Assembly (NCBI GenBank): GCA_009801015.1
Contig: VHZZ01005778.1
Location: 56,414 to 87,404 of the forward strand
Direction of reading: 5' to 3'
Length of the DNA: 30,991 nt
DNA from: Silene noctiflora
Taxonomy: Eukaryota > Streptophyta > Magnoliopsida > Caryophyllales > Caryophyllaceae
How positions within the stretch are numbered: the stretch's first letter is position 1; every line of letters begins with the position of its first letter. The position numbers and the translations under genes are program-made. A model generated the notes under the pieces. It was not told where the DNA came from and ran no database searches. It was given only the letters and a program-made list of their open reading frames with translations. Of this stretch, positions 11,650 through 30,991 are shown piece by piece.

Positions 11650-12727
11650 AGGAAATCATATGTTTATATTACAAATATTTGTGGTAAATAACATGCGATT
11701 TTACATTATTAACATCCGGCGTGAGTCATCCTGTGATGCAATCGATAAATTAATCCTTAATCGTAATGGCACAATAACAAAATCGTTTGATAATTGTTTA
11801 GAATCTCCTGAGGTCGGCGTGATATGGCAACATGGCATGGTACTAAGTACTAACACCAAGCGAAAAGATGTTAGTGATTTGATTTCAATAATCAAACTCA
11901 AATTTGACAGTCTCAACCTGGTGTTGGAAGGCGATTCGACACAGCTTAGTTGTGGTTGCGTGTTAAGTACAATTAAAAAAAACACACGGAGAATGGCATG
12001 GGCGATTGGGCGGACATTGGATATTGCCATATTTAACATTAGCCGTGGTGAAGGACAGTGGGTGGAAACATAAATCATGCGCCAATGTAGCACTAGGGAA
12101 GTAACTCGGACGAAGCAGTTGATATTTGACACCCTTCAGAAAAACCTGCAACTACATTTGCTGAACTACCCACCACGGTTTAAATTCTCAATTCTACGTC
12201 AACCTTAACATGTGAATATAAACACCATACCCGCCTCACTTATGTGCGGCCCATCTAATCCATGACATTAACGTGTTTGTATTCATTTCGCAGACCAATC
12301 ATACCCTGAATATCGGAACTTCAAAGTATCTTACACTCCAACAAAACACAACCATTGTTAGCTGGGTTAGCATAACAGAAACAAGTACTAAATGATATGC
12401 TGAAAATATCACACACAAACACATGAGCCATAACTTGGAACTTGGAAGTCTGATCTTGAAAAGAGCAATTCTAACAGAGTCGCTACAAGAATATACACAT
12501 TAACTGTGAAAAGCCTAAATTCATTACTCTGACGTTTCCCGATTACTCAAAAAGATATCTCGAATCAGCAACTCCCTTCCTACTTCCTAGCTATACTTAA
12601 GTGATACTTCATACTAAAGATAAAGTAGATCAGGCTAATCAAATGAAATACTGAAATATAGAGCAGAAGCAGATGACTGGTGTCAAATACTTACAAGAAG
12701 ACGGCCAAATGACACAGATATGGACAA
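11650..12727. other. Intergenic region between converging genes
   Basis: This separates the 3' ends of the tomosyn-like gene (+) and the PWWP gene (-), and probably includes both 3' UTR ends. Two overlapping open frames on opposite strands (about 11660-12073 and 11701-12132) have no recognisable domain and look incidental. Nothing else gene-like is seen. Confidence 0.6.
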
Positions 12728-15304
12728 TCAAGCTCCAATGCTTTCCACGAGTGTTTCGTCTTTTCTTCTTCTCTTAGCTTCGGGCGATGAAGACTTGCGC
12801 TGTGAAGGTGCATAATTCAGCTGATAACAAACAAGAGATGCGCCAAAGGTTTCAAACTTTCCCGAACTACTAAATGCAGTATCAGCATCTTTACGTCTCT
12901 TGAAGACCACCCTAGCACAGTTCTTTTTGGCCAAAACTTCAGTCTCGGATTCCTTAAGAGGACCAAAGGAACTGAATATCTTGTTTAACTTGGCTTCTGT
13001 GGGAATAGAATCCATGTCCGTAAACTTCAGTGTTAGAGCTGTTGGTGATTCGTCTGGAAGAATATCTTCATCCGATGGTCCCCTTTCTGATGAAACATTT
13101 TCGGTTTCTTGACCGCTTTCTTTTTGAACAATATCTTCATTCATTTCCTCATGCCCAGATCCAGAAGGCTGTTCCTTGGACTTGTCAACAATATCATAGC
13201 TTTCAGATTCTCCATCATTCTTCAGAAAGACAACGTCCTGGACAACCGAACCTCTAAAATCAGCAAGAAACCTTATCATAGGACTCATGAAGCTGTGTTC
13301 ATCCAGAGGATCCACAGCAAGCAAGAGAAACTTTGAGAGAATATCATCAGGAGACGATTTCTCGAAAGGATTAGCTTCAGTTTGCCTGCTGTGTTGCTTT
13401 TTTTTGGTATTGCTTTTGGTGGTTTTCCCCTGAGATGACACATCTAGCTTTAGTAAAGGAGATGGCTGACTTAGTTGGAGTGCAGCTCTAAGGATGCCCT
13501 CTCCAACTCTCAGTCCTGGCTTCGATTCTCTTGGAGGTGTGATTTGAGGACTGTTTTCCTTTGATTTTGATTCATTAGAGTACAGTTTAGCCTTCTTGCA
13601 TCTAGCAAAAGATGAAATGAATTTCTTGTCTGTTTTTTCTTCAGTCTCCTCAACATCATCCTCTTGCTTGCTTACGTCCTTTTTGGCTTTCTTGCGCATC
13701 GAGTCTGATAACTGCTTCACTTTTTTGGTTGATTTACCACTGTCGCCGGACACTTTCTTTCTTTTATGGGGTTTGACATCATCTTCTTCCATTTTCTCTT
13801 GTGGAGTTAAAGTTGCATCACTGATCATTTGACGCATATCTTCTTTCGTTTTACTGGCCGGATCATCAGCCTCATTATTCACATACCCTATCAATTGTCC
13901 GAATTCAGCCAAGTGATAACCACCCTTCCACCTATAAAATGCTGACATTTGAGCGTGCACCACCACATGTTCTAGTCGTTCATTCTCTTCGACAAGAGGC
14001 AGTTGTGCCAAATTTTTCAAATGATCGAGAAATTTCAGAGGCTCAAAGGTTGATGCAGCATATAATCTCTCTCTACTTTCTCGTATACGTGTACTTTCCC
14101 GTATTCCAGCATTCTCAATGACCTGAACTTTTAGTCTACTATAAACATCATCAGCGATACAAGGACAAGAAAGCCCAAATTCAGCGCGGCTTGCAGCCTC
14201 CTCCAAAGCACACTCCACAGCATCCCGAAATGCTTCAGCATTACTCTGTTTGGTCATCTGAGAGAAATGTGGTGCAAATGGCTTTAATTTTGCCTCCTCA
14301 TTCCAAGCAAAAGTTTGATCCCCAAAGTACGCTACCAGATAACTCTTGGACCTGAAATGTTTCTTAGCCTGTGCAGATGCATCCTCTGGATCAAATATTT
14401 GAGCTGGCCACCATGGATGGCTCCTCACTTTACCCCAAACTAAATCGGATATACAAAATTTACCCTTCTTTTTGCTCTTACTCCCACGACTCGCCTCACC
14501 AAGACCGTCTCCCTTTGTAACAGAAAACTTTTCTTCACTTGCCGGAGTTACACCAACAATTGGATCACTCATTACAGACTGGTTTTGAAGCTCACCATCA
14601 ATGTCCAAAGATCCTCCTTCAATGACATTGTCTCCAATGTTCTTTTTATCACTCCCAACAGAATCAGTTACACCTGCTAACTCCCGGTTTCGAAGCTCAC
14701 CCTTGGACTCAAAATCCCCTCCCTCAGCGGCATTACCTTCACTGTTCTCTTTATCATTCACACGAGCATCCGTTATATCCCCTATAGCCTGATTTTCAAT
14801 CATACCCGATGGTTCATTAACCTCAACTACATCATCAATGACAATCGATGACCCGTCAATCCCACCCAACATTCCCTTCTCACAAACTACATCCTCATTT
14901 ACCTCCTTTGGAAACAACTGCCGGGCAACAGAATTAGAACTGGCCTTACCCCCAGACTCCGAATCATCCTCACCGCCACAAACAGTAGAACTCTCAGATT
15001 GTCCCATACCCGCCCTCGAATCACCCACATCGACACCATTGTCCTCCTTATTAACAGAACCCCTTTCAACCACATCTTCTAAAACCGGCATTGAACCGGT
15101 ATTCTCGACAAAATCAACCTCCATATCCTCATTCCCCTCTTCCCTCTCCAAACCCTCCTCTTCAACCCCACCACAAACGACGTCGTTCTCGGGTAGGGTT
15201 TTACTAACTTCAACAACATCATCATTCTCCTTATTACCGGTCAATTTACTGTCGGTAGGGTGACTAGGGTCTACATCAACAGTAGATATATCGGTAGATT
15301 GCAT
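12728..15304 (-). CDS. PWWP-domain nuclear protein with RRM-like C-terminus
   Basis: One uninterrupted frame of 858 residues. The first ~280 residues are acidic and low-complexity. A PWWP domain follows at about 284-345: it opens FCISDLVWGKVRSHPWWPAQI and keeps the YFGDQTFAW aromatic-cage segment. Basic tracts near 510-545 (KRKK, KKVKQ, KKAKK) look like nuclear localisation signals. A conserved block lies at about 645-690, and an RRM-like fold at about 754-832 (starting LTLKFTDMDSIPTEAKL). PWWP domains read methylated histone tails (commonly H3K36me) together with DNA. Plant proteins of this layout belong to the PDP/PWWP group that partners MSI4/FVE and DEK-type factors. It resembles Arabidopsis AT3G09670/AT5G02950. 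The start is the first ATG of the frame, just after a candidate 5' UTR acceptor. The gene diverges from MCM8. Partners are inferred from the family. Confidence 0.9.
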   Translation of the reverse strand: MQSTDISTVDVDPSHPTDSKLTGNKENDDVVEVSKTLPENDVVCGGVEEEGLEREEGNEDMEVDFVENTGSMPVLEDVVERGSVNKEDNGVDVGDSRAGMGQSESSTVCGGEDDSESGGKASSNSVARQLFPKEVNEDVVCEKGMLGGIDGSSIVIDDVVEVNEPSGMIENQAIGDITDARVNDKENSEGNAAEGGDFESKGELRNRELAGVTDSVGSDKKNIGDNVIEGGSLDIDGELQNQSVMSDPIVGVTPASEEKFSVTKGDGLGEASRGSKSKKKGKFCISDLVWGKVRSHPWWPAQIFDPEDASAQAKKHFRSKSYLVAYFGDQTFAWNEEAKLKPFAPHFSQMTKQSNAEAFRDAVECALEEAASRAEFGLSCPCIADDVYSRLKVQVIENAGIRESTRIRESRERLYAASTFEPLKFLDHLKNLAQLPLVEENERLEHVVVHAQMSAFYRWKGGYHLAEFGQLIGYVNNEADDPASKTKEDMRQMISDATLTPQEKMEEDDVKPHKRKKVSGDSGKSTKKVKQLSDSMRKKAKKDVSKQEDDVEETEEKTDKKFISSFARCKKAKLYSNESKSKENSPQITPPRESKPGLRVGEGILRAALQLSQPSPLLKLDVSSQGKTTKSNTKKKQHSRQTEANPFEKSSPDDILSKFLLLAVDPLDEHSFMSPMIRFLADFRGSVVQDVVFLKNDGESESYDIVDKSKEQPSGSGHEEMNEDIVQKESGQETENVSSERGPSDEDILPDESPTALTLKFTDMDSIPTEAKLNKIFSSFGPLKESETEVLAKKNCARVVFKRRKDADTAFSSSGKFETFGASLVCYQLNYAPSQRKSSSPEAKRRRKDETLVESIGA

Positions 15305-15308
15305 GTTA

Positions 15309-15317
15309 AAACCCTAA
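15309..15317 (-). promoter_or_regulatory. Telo-box in the PWWP gene leader
   Basis: AAACCCTAA (TTAGGGTTT on the coding strand) lies only a few bases before the ATG and spans the candidate 5' UTR splice acceptor. In plants this motif is bound by telomere-repeat-binding factors and is frequent near starts of growth-related genes. The match could be chance, because TTAG followed by G also suits an acceptor. Confidence 0.4.
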
Positions 15318-15433
15318 TTGAAATCGCGAAAACATTAAAGAAAACGTCAAAAAATAGGTAAAAAAGAAACAAATTCGAAACAAAAATAAGGGGAAAAGGG
15401 CAAATTGTTGTCAAAGTATGGAATTTGAGGTAC
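15314..15433 (-). other. Probable 5' UTR intron of the PWWP gene
   Basis: On the - strand a CAG/GTACCT donor (ending at 15434/15433) is followed 120 bases later by TTTCAATTAG/GG, nine bases before the ATG region. The interval is T-rich on the coding strand, as plant introns are. No transcript data are available, so this is inferred from splice-site quality and position. Confidence 0.5.
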
Positions 15434-15933
15434 CTGAGTTGTTGAGCAAAGAAGGATCGTTGTTGCACGAGAAATCGCAAGAACTCCGTAGTAGTTTCAC
15501 ACGAAATGTTGTGGTGGTTCCTCTTGCGTTCTCTCTGCGGAGTAACTGAGACACGGAGATATATGAGACTCACCCAAATACTACTCCTTTTCGAGTTGTA
15601 GACACGGGGCCAAGTCTCAATTATACATCTGGTACTAAAGATTTGGAGTCTTTATAAGAAAATTTTAACTCAAAACATTATATTGAAATTCAAAAATAAT
15701 ACATATAAACTAAATAAGATTTTAATTTTAACACCTAACAAATTAAAATGTAAATCAAAAATTTTAAAAGCTCACAAAAATTGCATATAAACTCAATTAG
15801 ATTTGTGTTGGATGTACGATGCTCATGTATATCTGGATATATAGTCCTATTTGTTGCAGTGTATAACCCAGGGACAGACAAGGAATGCAATGACTTTGCT
15901 CAATATAGTAAAAATAGAAAATGACCTCTATAA

Positions 15934-16558
15934 NNNNNNNNNNNNNNNNNNNNNNNNNNNNNNNNNNNNNNNNNNNNNNNNNNNNNNNNNNNNNNNNNNN
16001 NNNNNNNNNNNNNNNNNNNNNNNNNNNNNNNNNNNNNNNNNNNNNNNNNNNNNNNNNNNNNNNNNNNNNNNNNNNNNNNNNNNNNNNNNNNNNNNNNNNN
16101 NNNNNNNNNNNNNNNNNNNNNNNNNNNNNNNNNNNNNNNNNNNNNNNNNNNNNNNNNNNNNNNNNNNNNNNNNNNNNNNNNNNNNNNNNNNNNNNNNNNN
16201 NNNNNNNNNNNNNNNNNNNNNNNNNNNNNNNNNNNNNNNNNNNNNNNNNNNNNNNNNNNNNNNNNNNNNNNNNNNNNNNNNNNNNNNNNNNNNNNNNNNN
16301 NNNNNNNNNNNNNNNNNNNNNNNNNNNNNNNNNNNNNNNNNNNNNNNNNNNNNNNNNNNNNNNNNNNNNNNNNNNNNNNNNNNNNNNNNNNNNNNNNNNN
16401 NNNNNNNNNNNNNNNNNNNNNNNNNNNNNNNNNNNNNNNNNNNNNNNNNNNNNNNNNNNNNNNNNNNNNNNNNNNNNNNNNNNNNNNNNNNNNNNNNNNN
16501 NNNNNNNNNNNNNNNNNNNNNNNNNNNNNNNNNNNNNNNNNNNNNNNNNNNNNNNNNN
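15934..16558. other. Assembly gap (625 N)
   Basis: An unbroken run of N. Open frames that read across it are artefacts. The true length and content are unknown; repeats near both edges suggest a repeat prevented assembly. Confidence 1.
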
Positions 16559-17130
16559 CTGAATTTTAAGAAAGTAAACTAGTGGAAACAAAACAACAAA
16601 GTGAAACAGACTGCTTGTCAGGGCAAAAAGGACAGTCTGACTTTGGCTTGTTGTTGCAGGTTGCTGTTGGACTTGGCAGGTAGCTTCATTCTCATTAATT
16701 CAAAGCTTTGGCAGTTGTCTCGAGGCCTGAATTACTTTATGGAATTTGTGGAGATGACTTGCAGAGGAGCTTTACCATTGCCTCACCAAAAGAGGAAAGT
16801 TTACTTTATGCTTTATTGGTTTTTGACATGTGACTGGTTTGCTGAAGATTGGGCCAAATGTGGACCTGACATGGGACCTGGCTTGGGTGCAGTTTGGACC
16901 TACTCCAAGGACCTCTCAGCTGGCCAAGGTGGCAGCTGGTGGTGGCCNCTGAGCTGGTACTTCNGGCCCTTCNTTTCTGGCTTTGCAGCAGCTGTGATCA
17001 TGGTCTGATGGCCAGAGTTGCCTTGGCTACTGCTTGCTGTTGCTTGATCAAAGCCTGCCTGGCCTAGGCCTTGGNCAANCACTGATTATGTGTTGCCTAT
17101 GCCCTCAACTCCTGCTGCATTTGTGGTCAA
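16559..17130. other. Unassigned gap-edge sequence with scattered ambiguous bases
   Basis: Higher in G+C than the neighbouring DNA, with single N at 16948, 16964, 16973, 17076 and 17080. An open frame at 16601-17008 has no recognisable domain. On the - strand there are short Gln-, Ala- and Pro-rich stretches, but stops interrupt them. It may be the edge of a transposable element bridged by low-accuracy reads. No function can be assigned. Confidence 0.4.
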
Positions 17131-17139
17131 GTCTATGAC

Positions 17140-17690
17140 TTATGGAGCTCGGGTTAGCTTTGAGATCGGCTCGTAGTCCTCTTATATCAAAAATTGAACT
17201 CCATCCAGAGTTTGAGCTTTTGATATCCATATTCACGAATCCTGATGAGGTTGTAGGGAAGGGGCAATCTCAACTCGAGTTCTGTTGGTTTGAAATTTGC
17301 CTAAAACTGGGCTCAAACTCGGGATTGACCCATAACTTCTCGAGTCTATAGAATTTTACAAATCAAGCTCACTTTCTCACGCTTTACAATTTTTTTTTAC
17401 TTTTTTGAGAAATAATTAAAAATACATATTTTTAAAACGCGAATGTAATTATAAAATTTTGAAACAAAAAATTTATAAATGCAAAAATAACATAATTAGA
17501 ATAAATTAAATTTTAAAAAAATTAAAATTTGTACTATATAAAAACGCATCAAGCCAAGCATTCGATTGGTGTCTAGATGAATTCAAGAGTGGCCCATATT
17601 TGATCAACTCTTGACTTGAGCTCGAGTCAGGCTTTGACTAAACCGCTTTCTAGAGCTTGCTTGCCCCTACTCCCGACTACGGAGTAGTAT
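17140..17690. repeat. Possible dispersed repeat with GAGCTCG-type ends
   Basis: Both sides carry scattered GAGCTCG, CTCGAG and CTTGACTTGAG motifs around a very AT-rich centre (about 17370-17540), which recalls dispersed plant repeats rich in CTCGAG words. At its right edge CTACTCC and GGAGTAG form a short inverted repeat (17667-17687). No clean terminal inverted repeat or target duplication was found, so the class is unknown. Confidence 0.3.
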
Positions 17691-17795
17691 TCAACTAATT
17701 ACTAGCCGTAGTTACGTACATAAAAGAGTAATTTATACATTTACCATTTGGGTAAGCCGCCTTAAATTTGTGAATCTAGTAAACCTGGAACCATT

Positions 17796-17807
17796 TTTCC
17801 CGCCAAA
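17796..17807 (+). promoter_or_regulatory. E2F binding site upstream of MCM8
   Basis: TTTCCCGCCAAA matches the E2F consensus (TTTSSCGC) in both halves and lies about 40 bases before the MCM8 start codon. E2F sites so placed are typical of MCM and other S-phase genes in plants and animals. Its closeness to the ATG implies a very short leader or a site just downstream of the transcription start. Confidence 0.75.
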
Positions 17808-17847
17808 CTGCAGAAAAGGAGCGCAAGGAGAGGAGATAGGAGCAGCT

Positions 17848-27554
<9,707 letters not shown>

Positions 27555-28204
27555 ACTTGGACGCTCTTTCAATGTGGCTCATAAGATTGTACACGACTGT
27601 CAGATCAGAGTCGCTATGTGGCCTCAACGGAGCATGTTAGTAATGAGATAGATATCAGACTGTGAACACTAAACACAGGCTAGGCTGTTAGCTCTGCACT
27701 GCGGCATATCCCATACTGGCATACTGTTATGGGCTTCAGATCAGAGCTGGTTTTGGCTTTCTTTGTGTGTGTGACTGTGTGCGCTATGTATATACAGTTC
27801 TATAATTTCTGCTTTATAGGAGTATGCAACATTGTATTTACGAACCAATTTTCTTCATTAATCACATTGTCCAAGCGTAACGACTTTACAAGTGACGCAA
27901 CAACTACAAGCTTATTGGATACAGACATACAGTCATTGCTACCAAATTTTGATTCCAATTTGTGAACATGGAATCGTAAATTGTGTCCCTAATTCGTTGT
28001 GACCCCATAATACAGTCAATGTTCCAAACCTATTAAATGGGGTTCAACACAGTTTTGTGCCATAGATATTCATATAATATAATACTATGATTGGGTATAA
28101 GATCACAGTATATCGCTTCATGTGTTTGAGACTGATGCAGGCTTTCTTCTGGCAAGTCATGCTCAGACATACTGATACATTGGTTTGCTTGGGCAAAACA
28201 ACTG
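27555..28204. other. Intergenic region between MCM8 and the PPR gene (converging)
   Basis: It holds the 3' UTR of MCM8 from the left and of the PPR gene from the right. Short open frames here have no protein character. No terminator-like or repeat structure stands out. Confidence 0.6.
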
Positions 28205-30361
28205 TCAGTCACCGGAATCAACACTCCATTCACTGCCATAATACTCGTTTGGCAACCCTAACCAGAATTTGAAAGCCTCAGCAGCTCTCTTTTTCTCGCG
28301 CCTCCTGTCCTGCCTTGCTTGGGATGCGTGCTTACTAGTGAACATCCTTGAATGCATCTCCACATAAATCCTTGTAAATTTGGTCTTATTGGGTGAGATT
28401 CCATTCTCTTCCATACAAGCCACAATCTCCAATGCCTTTATAAAGAAGGCGGCTCTCACACAAATATCAGCCAATGTATCTAAAAGGCCCTCGTCAGGAT
28501 ATAACGGTGGTGGCCCCGAAGAATCTGTTGTAACTCCCTCTCTACTTGCAGCACACCTCTCCTTGACCTCATTCCACAAAAGTAAAGCTTCACCTGGCTT
28601 CCTAGCTATTGCAATCCCGTTGGCAAGGCTACCGTAAGTAGACACATTGGGATGAAATCCATACTCCCTCATCCTCGCAACCACCTTATTGGCCTCTTCA
28701 ATTAGACCTAACCTACAATACCCTTCAACCAACATATTCCAAGCTACTTGATCAACTTTCACTCTAGGATCCTTCAACATCTCATCAAACACCTTGCTAG
28801 CTAACTTGGGCTGCCCGGACAAAGCGAATGCCTTCATCAAAGTAGTGTAACTAATCTTACTAGGAGCAATCCCTCGTGCTCTCATCTCATTAAAGTACTC
28901 TAGCGCACTTGCACTATCATCCATCAAAATGCAACCGTCTATCAGTGTATTATATGAAACCACATCAGGTAGTATACCCACATCATCTGTCATTTCCGTC
29001 ATCAAATTCTTGGCTTTGTCAACCTGTAACTGCTGGCAATAACCCTTAAGAAGAATATTATAGGTCACCAAATTAGCCGGTATTCCAGCCTTTTTCATCT
29101 CAAACAAAACCTGCTTAGCCTTATCCATAGACCCTGCTTTAACAAGAGCAGATATAACCGTAGTATACGAGACATGATCAGGATGACTTGTACTGTCCTT
29201 CTGATGCCTCATAGCCTCTAACATTCGCACAGTATCAGCAACTCTCCCTACTTTCATGTACCCTTTCATTAAAGTCGTATACATCCTAGAATTCGGCTTA
29301 TATGTTCTCGGCATCAACAAATTTTCTGAACTATCACGAATCGACCTAGGAATAAGCTTCTCAAACGCATCATGTTCGCTTTCATTTCCTTCTCCGTCAT
29401 TACAATCATCATCAACAACAGTCAAACTCGCGTCCCTCAGGACTTTACAAATATCCCTCCTGCCCTCACGCAACGCCTGAACCAGCTTCTCAGCAGTCCC
29501 TAAATCACCAAAACCGATATAAGCCGCAACAAGCGAATGCAATGTAGTAACACAAGGCTCAACACCTTTACTCAACATCAACTCCAACACACAAACAAGC
29601 AAATCTTTCCTATTAACTCTACCACACAACTTGATAACCACATTGTAAGTTAAAGCATCAGGAACCGCCTTAAACTCGTCCATTTCATCAAAAACCCGAC
29701 AAAACATACCCACATCCCCAATATTAGCACAGGCATTAAGCACCCCATTAAACGCAGCAGTATCAGGCCGAGAATTAGCCACAAGGATATCATTATCAAC
29801 TCGACGAACACGTTTAATAACCGAATTAAACAACTTAACAGCATTAATCGGGCCGTCGTCAGGCGAAGCAGCGAGCTTACTCACCACGGCACTCCACGCC
29901 TTAACATGAGGCAAATAATTAGACTTTAACATAGACTTAATTATCGAAATGGCGTAAAGTGCATGCCCGAATTTAACAGCAGAAACAACAAGCAATCCCA
30001 ACGAATTGGAATCGAGACGGTGAAGCTGGTTTTCATGGCGGAGGCGCGTTACTATGGACTGTGCGCGTGAGAGTGATTCAGGGGTATTTTGGTAAGAAAG
30101 CTGGGATACTAAGCGGCTTAGGCAAGTGGAGTCAGGGAGATCAGGGGTATTTTGGTAAAGTAACCAAGCTTGGTCGGTTTTTCGAAGCCGGAGGAGAGAG
30201 AGGAGAGTTGGGTGGTTTTGAGTGTTGGCGGTGGTTGTTGTGGTGGCGCGTGGGGTGCAAACAGTGAGAAGTTTTGTAGTGGGAAGTGAAGTGAAGAGAG
30301 GTGAAGTGGTGGAGGTTGATAATGGTGATGGGAATGGTGGTAATAGTGAGAATATTGTGTT

Positions 30362-30364
<3 letters not shown>
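28205..30364 (-). CDS. HCF152: Chloroplast P-type PPR protein, likely HCF152
   Basis: An intronless frame of 719 residues. The first ~50 residues are rich in Ser, Thr and Pro with almost no acidic residues, as in a chloroplast transit peptide. About ten or more P-class pentatricopeptide repeats follow, for example YTTLMKGYMKVGRVADTVRM, YNILLKGYCQQLQVDKAKNL and WNMLVEGYCRLGLIEEANKV. An acidic insertion (VVDDDCNDGEGNESEHD) separates two repeat blocks. The basic C-terminus (ARQDRRREKKRAAEAFKFW) ends with LGLPNEYYGSEW, as I remember for Arabidopsis HCF152 (AT3G09650). HCF152 binds the psbH-petB intergenic RNA and is needed for petB processing and cytochrome b6f accumulation. RNA target is inferred from orthology. 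It lacks E, DYW and SMR domains. It converges on MCM8, and a uORF overlaps its start codon. Confidence 0.87.
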
Positions 30365-30399
<35 letters not shown>

Positions 30400-30405
30400 C
30401 TCCAT
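30361..30405 (-). CDS. Upstream ORF (Met-Glu-Lys-Gln11) overlapping the HCF152 start
   Basis: Fourteen codons: ATG GAG AAA, then eleven CAA codons, then TGA. The stop shares bases with the main start codon as ATGA, so the uORF ends exactly where HCF152 begins, in another frame. If the leader includes it, most scanning ribosomes would meet this ATG first. Efficient HCF152 translation would then need leaky scanning or termination-reinitiation. Whether the transcript starts upstream is not known from sequence. Confidence 0.55.
30364..30396. repeat. (TTG)11 trinucleotide microsatellite
   Basis: Eleven TTG units on the + strand read as CAA on the HCF152 strand, directly before its start codon. 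Length changes by whole units would keep the uORF frame and its ATGA junction. In the leader, CAA repeats are unstructured and resemble translational-enhancer sequences such as that of tobamovirus leaders. Confidence 0.95.
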
Positions 30406-30432
30406 TGGAGTCAAGGTTTTGAGAATCTTGTG

Positions 30433-30474
30433 TTAATGGAGAATTGGAGATTTTGAAGTGATTTTGGTGGACAT
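30433..30474 (-). CDS. Possible second upstream ORF of HCF152
   Basis: A 13-codon frame (MSTKITSKSPILH) with stop lies upstream of the Gln uORF. It is relevant only if transcription starts beyond 30474, which is unknown. There is no further evidence that it is translated. Confidence 0.25.
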   Translation of the reverse strand: MSTKITSKSPILH

Positions 30475-30991
30475 GGATGTGTTACGTTGGAGATATGGTA
30501 TTCTCTCATTTTCCTCGCGATATTATATCAACACCATTCCATGACGATTCAAGTTTAAAAAGAATTTGCTGATTGACACAAATTAAATGATGGGTATTGA
30601 TTTTCGTAGTACACATTTTACTCATTACAGTACAACTTTGACTATAGTACCCCTCTTATTTCCATCCTCTCCATGTCTATTACACATGAAAGAAAAAAAA
30701 TTGCAAGCCATTATTTCACGTAATATCAACCTCCCAAGTCTCAACTTCTACCACCACCACCATTACTATCACCACCACCCTCCCTCGGCCACACAACCCC
30801 ACCACTTATCTTGGTGTTTTTGAGCTAATATTGTATTTCTAGTTGCATTTGCTTGTTCAACATGTTTTGTAGGTAATTAAGCTTTTAGGAGCTAAATTCC
30901 ACTAAAAATGCAAGGTAGAATACAAGGCTAAGTCAAGAAGCAAAATTGGACTAAGTATGAAGATTTGCATGGGTTTTTGCATGAGCATTTA
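30475..30991. other. HCF152 promoter-side DNA
   Basis: AT-rich DNA with GATATGG and TATTATATC words near 30495-30530 that could be promoter elements. An irregular ACC/CAT repeat lies at about 30750-30790. No further gene is seen before the window ends. Confidence 0.4.

Larger units (their letters stand above)
15305..15933. other. PWWP gene leader and upstream DNA as far as the gap
   Basis: After the leader and candidate intron, the sequence turns strongly AT-rich from about 15640 to 15800. It then runs into the run of N. No gene is seen. Together with the DNA right of the gap it forms the shared upstream region of two diverging genes. Confidence 0.6.

Noticed and set aside
11660-12132. Overlapping open frames of about 140 codons on both strands between the converging genes
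   Set aside because: No domain, no splice context and no family resemblance. Being open on both strands suggests chance or 3' UTR sequence.
15797-16591. Open frames running across the assembly gap
   Set aside because: They consist mostly of undetermined residues.
16601-17008. Open frame of 135 codons after the gap
   Set aside because: It contains ambiguous bases and has no recognisable protein motif.
17770-17847. In-frame extension of MCM8 upstream of its ATG
   Set aside because: It would need a GTG start and runs through the E2F site, so this is leader or promoter.
30061-30422. + strand open frames opposite the HCF152 N-terminus, including a valine run
   Set aside because: They are antisense shadows of the transit-peptide region and the TTG repeat.

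Overview
This is plant nuclear DNA, almost certainly from a eudicot. It has AT-rich, intron-dense genes with GT...AG splice sites, a chloroplast-targeted pentatricopeptide protein, a plant PWWP protein, and small plant transposons (hAT-type and Stowaway MITEs, a SINE-like tail). The tail and the TACGGAGTA-like fragments would suit a Caryophyllales genome, but that is a weak inference. One 625-base assembly gap (15934-16558) and five isolated N bases just after it lower confidence there.

Layout. (1) 1-11497, + strand: 22 exons, rebuilt by hand, of a tomosyn/LLGL-like WD40 protein with a degenerate C-terminal R-SNARE motif (Arabidopsis AT4G35560/DAW1 type). Its first short exon lies upstream of the window. 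(2) 11498-12727: a gap between converging genes with no convincing gene. (3) 12728-15304, - strand: one uninterrupted reading frame for a PWWP-domain nuclear protein with an RRM-like C-terminus and a probable 5' UTR intron. (4) 15305-17847: the shared upstream region of two diverging genes, holding the assembly gap and repeat-like DNA. It ends in a consensus E2F site just ahead of (5) MCM8, 17848-27554, + strand, 17 exons, 802 residues, with complete AAA+ motifs. (6) 28205-30364, - strand: an intronless PPR gene, the likely ortholog of HCF152, preceded by an overlapping upstream ORF that encodes a glutamine run.

How the genes relate. They do not form one pathway: membrane-traffic regulation, chromatin reading, recombination repair and chloroplast RNA processing. 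Their order is informative, because HCF152, MCM8 and a PWWP gene are consecutive loci in Arabidopsis as I recall them (AT3G09650, AT3G09660, AT3G09670). That suggests an ancient conserved block.

I found no undescribed gene system. The points most worth a second look are: the uORF whose stop overlaps the HCF152 start (ATGA); two GC-AG introns; an Asn where R-SNAREs carry the zero-layer Arg; a SINE-like tail that appears to supply a 3' splice site; an intact hAT MITE with a perfect 8-bp target duplication; a Stowaway element inserted at the edge of an old intronic duplication; and several strong G-quadruplex-type tracts inside introns.
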